From positions 124,001-188,000 of the forward strand of contig NZ_JAFMSS010000005.1 in assembly GCF_017916295.1 (NCBI RefSeq): a DNA stretch of 64,000 bases, written 5' to 3'. The DNA is from Rubellimicrobium arenae. GTDB taxonomy: Bacteria > Pseudomonadota > Alphaproteobacteria > Rhodobacterales > Rhodobacteraceae. The stretch's first letter is position 1. Each line of letters starts with the position of its first letter. The notes below the pieces were generated by a model, which saw only the letters and a program-made list of their open reading frames with translations, was not told the origin of the DNA and made no database searches. Below are positions 63,820 to 64,000 of the stretch, in pieces. The position numbers and the translations under genes were made by a program.

Positions 63820-64000
63820 CTAACCTGCGCGCCGGAACTGGAGATCGAGATCGGCCTCGCTTCCATTTGGCTGGGACGGCCCCGCCCCTCGGGCGTTGGG
63901 CGTCATCCGGGCCTGCGACCCGGTCTCGCCTGCCGCCGCCGGGCCGCGGGGTCCCGTGACGCCCACCGGGCTTGCGGAAAGCCGGAAGAAGGCCATGGAG
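63820..64000 (-). CDS. Possible partial gene at the window edge
   Basis: An open frame on the minus strand ends at a TAG at 63820-63822 and runs to the window end. It reads MAFFRLSASPVGVTG from an ATG at 63996, then low-complexity Gly/Pro/Ala sequence and ends DLDLQFRRAG. No domain is recognised. It may be the C-terminal tail of a gene that starts outside the window or chance in high-GC DNA. Confidence 0.25.
   Translation of the reverse strand, partial: SMAFFRLSASPVGVTGPRGPAAAGETGSQARMTPNARGAGPSQPNGSEADLDLQFRRAG

Overview
The window is GC-rich (by eye about two thirds G+C), tightly packed bacterial DNA. Gene content and protein sequence point to an alphaproteobacterium of the Rhodobacterales type: a norCBQD operon followed by an nnrU-type gene, NnrR-like TTGCG-N4-CGCAA boxes, a Cu nitrite reductase with pseudoazurin, a VPLPA-CTERM protein, and cytochrome oxidase with fused subunits I and III. 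I cannot name a genus. No rRNA, tRNA, CRISPR array, insertion sequence or replication gene is visible. The mix of self-contained accessory operons would suit a chromosomal accessory region or a large plasmid.

Layout. 1-9312: one edge of a type VI secretion cluster (tssE partial, hcp, tssC, tssB, tssA, a PpkA-like membrane kinase, and divergent clpV). 9538-17033: a two-gene operon of a PAN-alpha-2-macroglobulin and penicillin-binding protein 1C. 17041-18977: a stand-alone SIR2-domain protein and an exported serine hydrolase. 19092-23154: glycerol-3-phosphate use (glpD, glpR, glpK). 23331-27031: a TetR regulator divergent from an EmrAB-type efflux pair. 27117-28373: M29 aminopeptidase. 28664-34346: a five-gene cytochrome oxidase operon (subunit II with cytochrome c, fused I-III, a small membrane protein, CtaG-like, tri-heme cytochrome c). 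34471-40672: orphan sensor kinase, DEAD-box helicase, winged-helix/TPR regulator, small DUF1127-like protein. 41170-44737: a small membrane protein, a VPLPA-CTERM protein and an RTX protein. 45395-47134: LacI regulator and divergent NlpC/P60 peptidase with two operator-like palindromes between them. 47367-56025: denitrification block (nirK, pseudoazurin, nnrR, DUF1858 protein, norCBQD and three small or membrane genes). 56545-59554: dienelactone hydrolase and a beta-helix/PKD protein. 60348-63762: copper efflux (cueR, copA, copZ-like) with two mirror-image CueR promoters.

How it fits together. The denitrification block turns nitrite into NO and then N2O; no nosZ is visible. It carries good NnrR-like boxes before nirK and norC at nearly the same distance (about 65-68 bp) from the start codons, and a weaker one between pseudoazurin and nnrR. 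Copper links several parts: nirK, pseudoazurin and the oxidase need it, and the copA/cueR/copZ module controls it. The A2M-PbpC pair next to a T6SS suggests envelope defence beside envelope attack, but that link is inferred from position only.

The most unusual points are the 57-residue signal-plus-membrane protein inside the nor operon, the paired LacI-type operators before a lone phage-tail-like peptidase, the oxidase operon ending in a tri-heme cytochrome, the T6SS/A2M/PbpC/SIR2 neighbourhood, and the symmetric divergent CueR promoters. I found no single locus that I can call a wholly new system with confidence.
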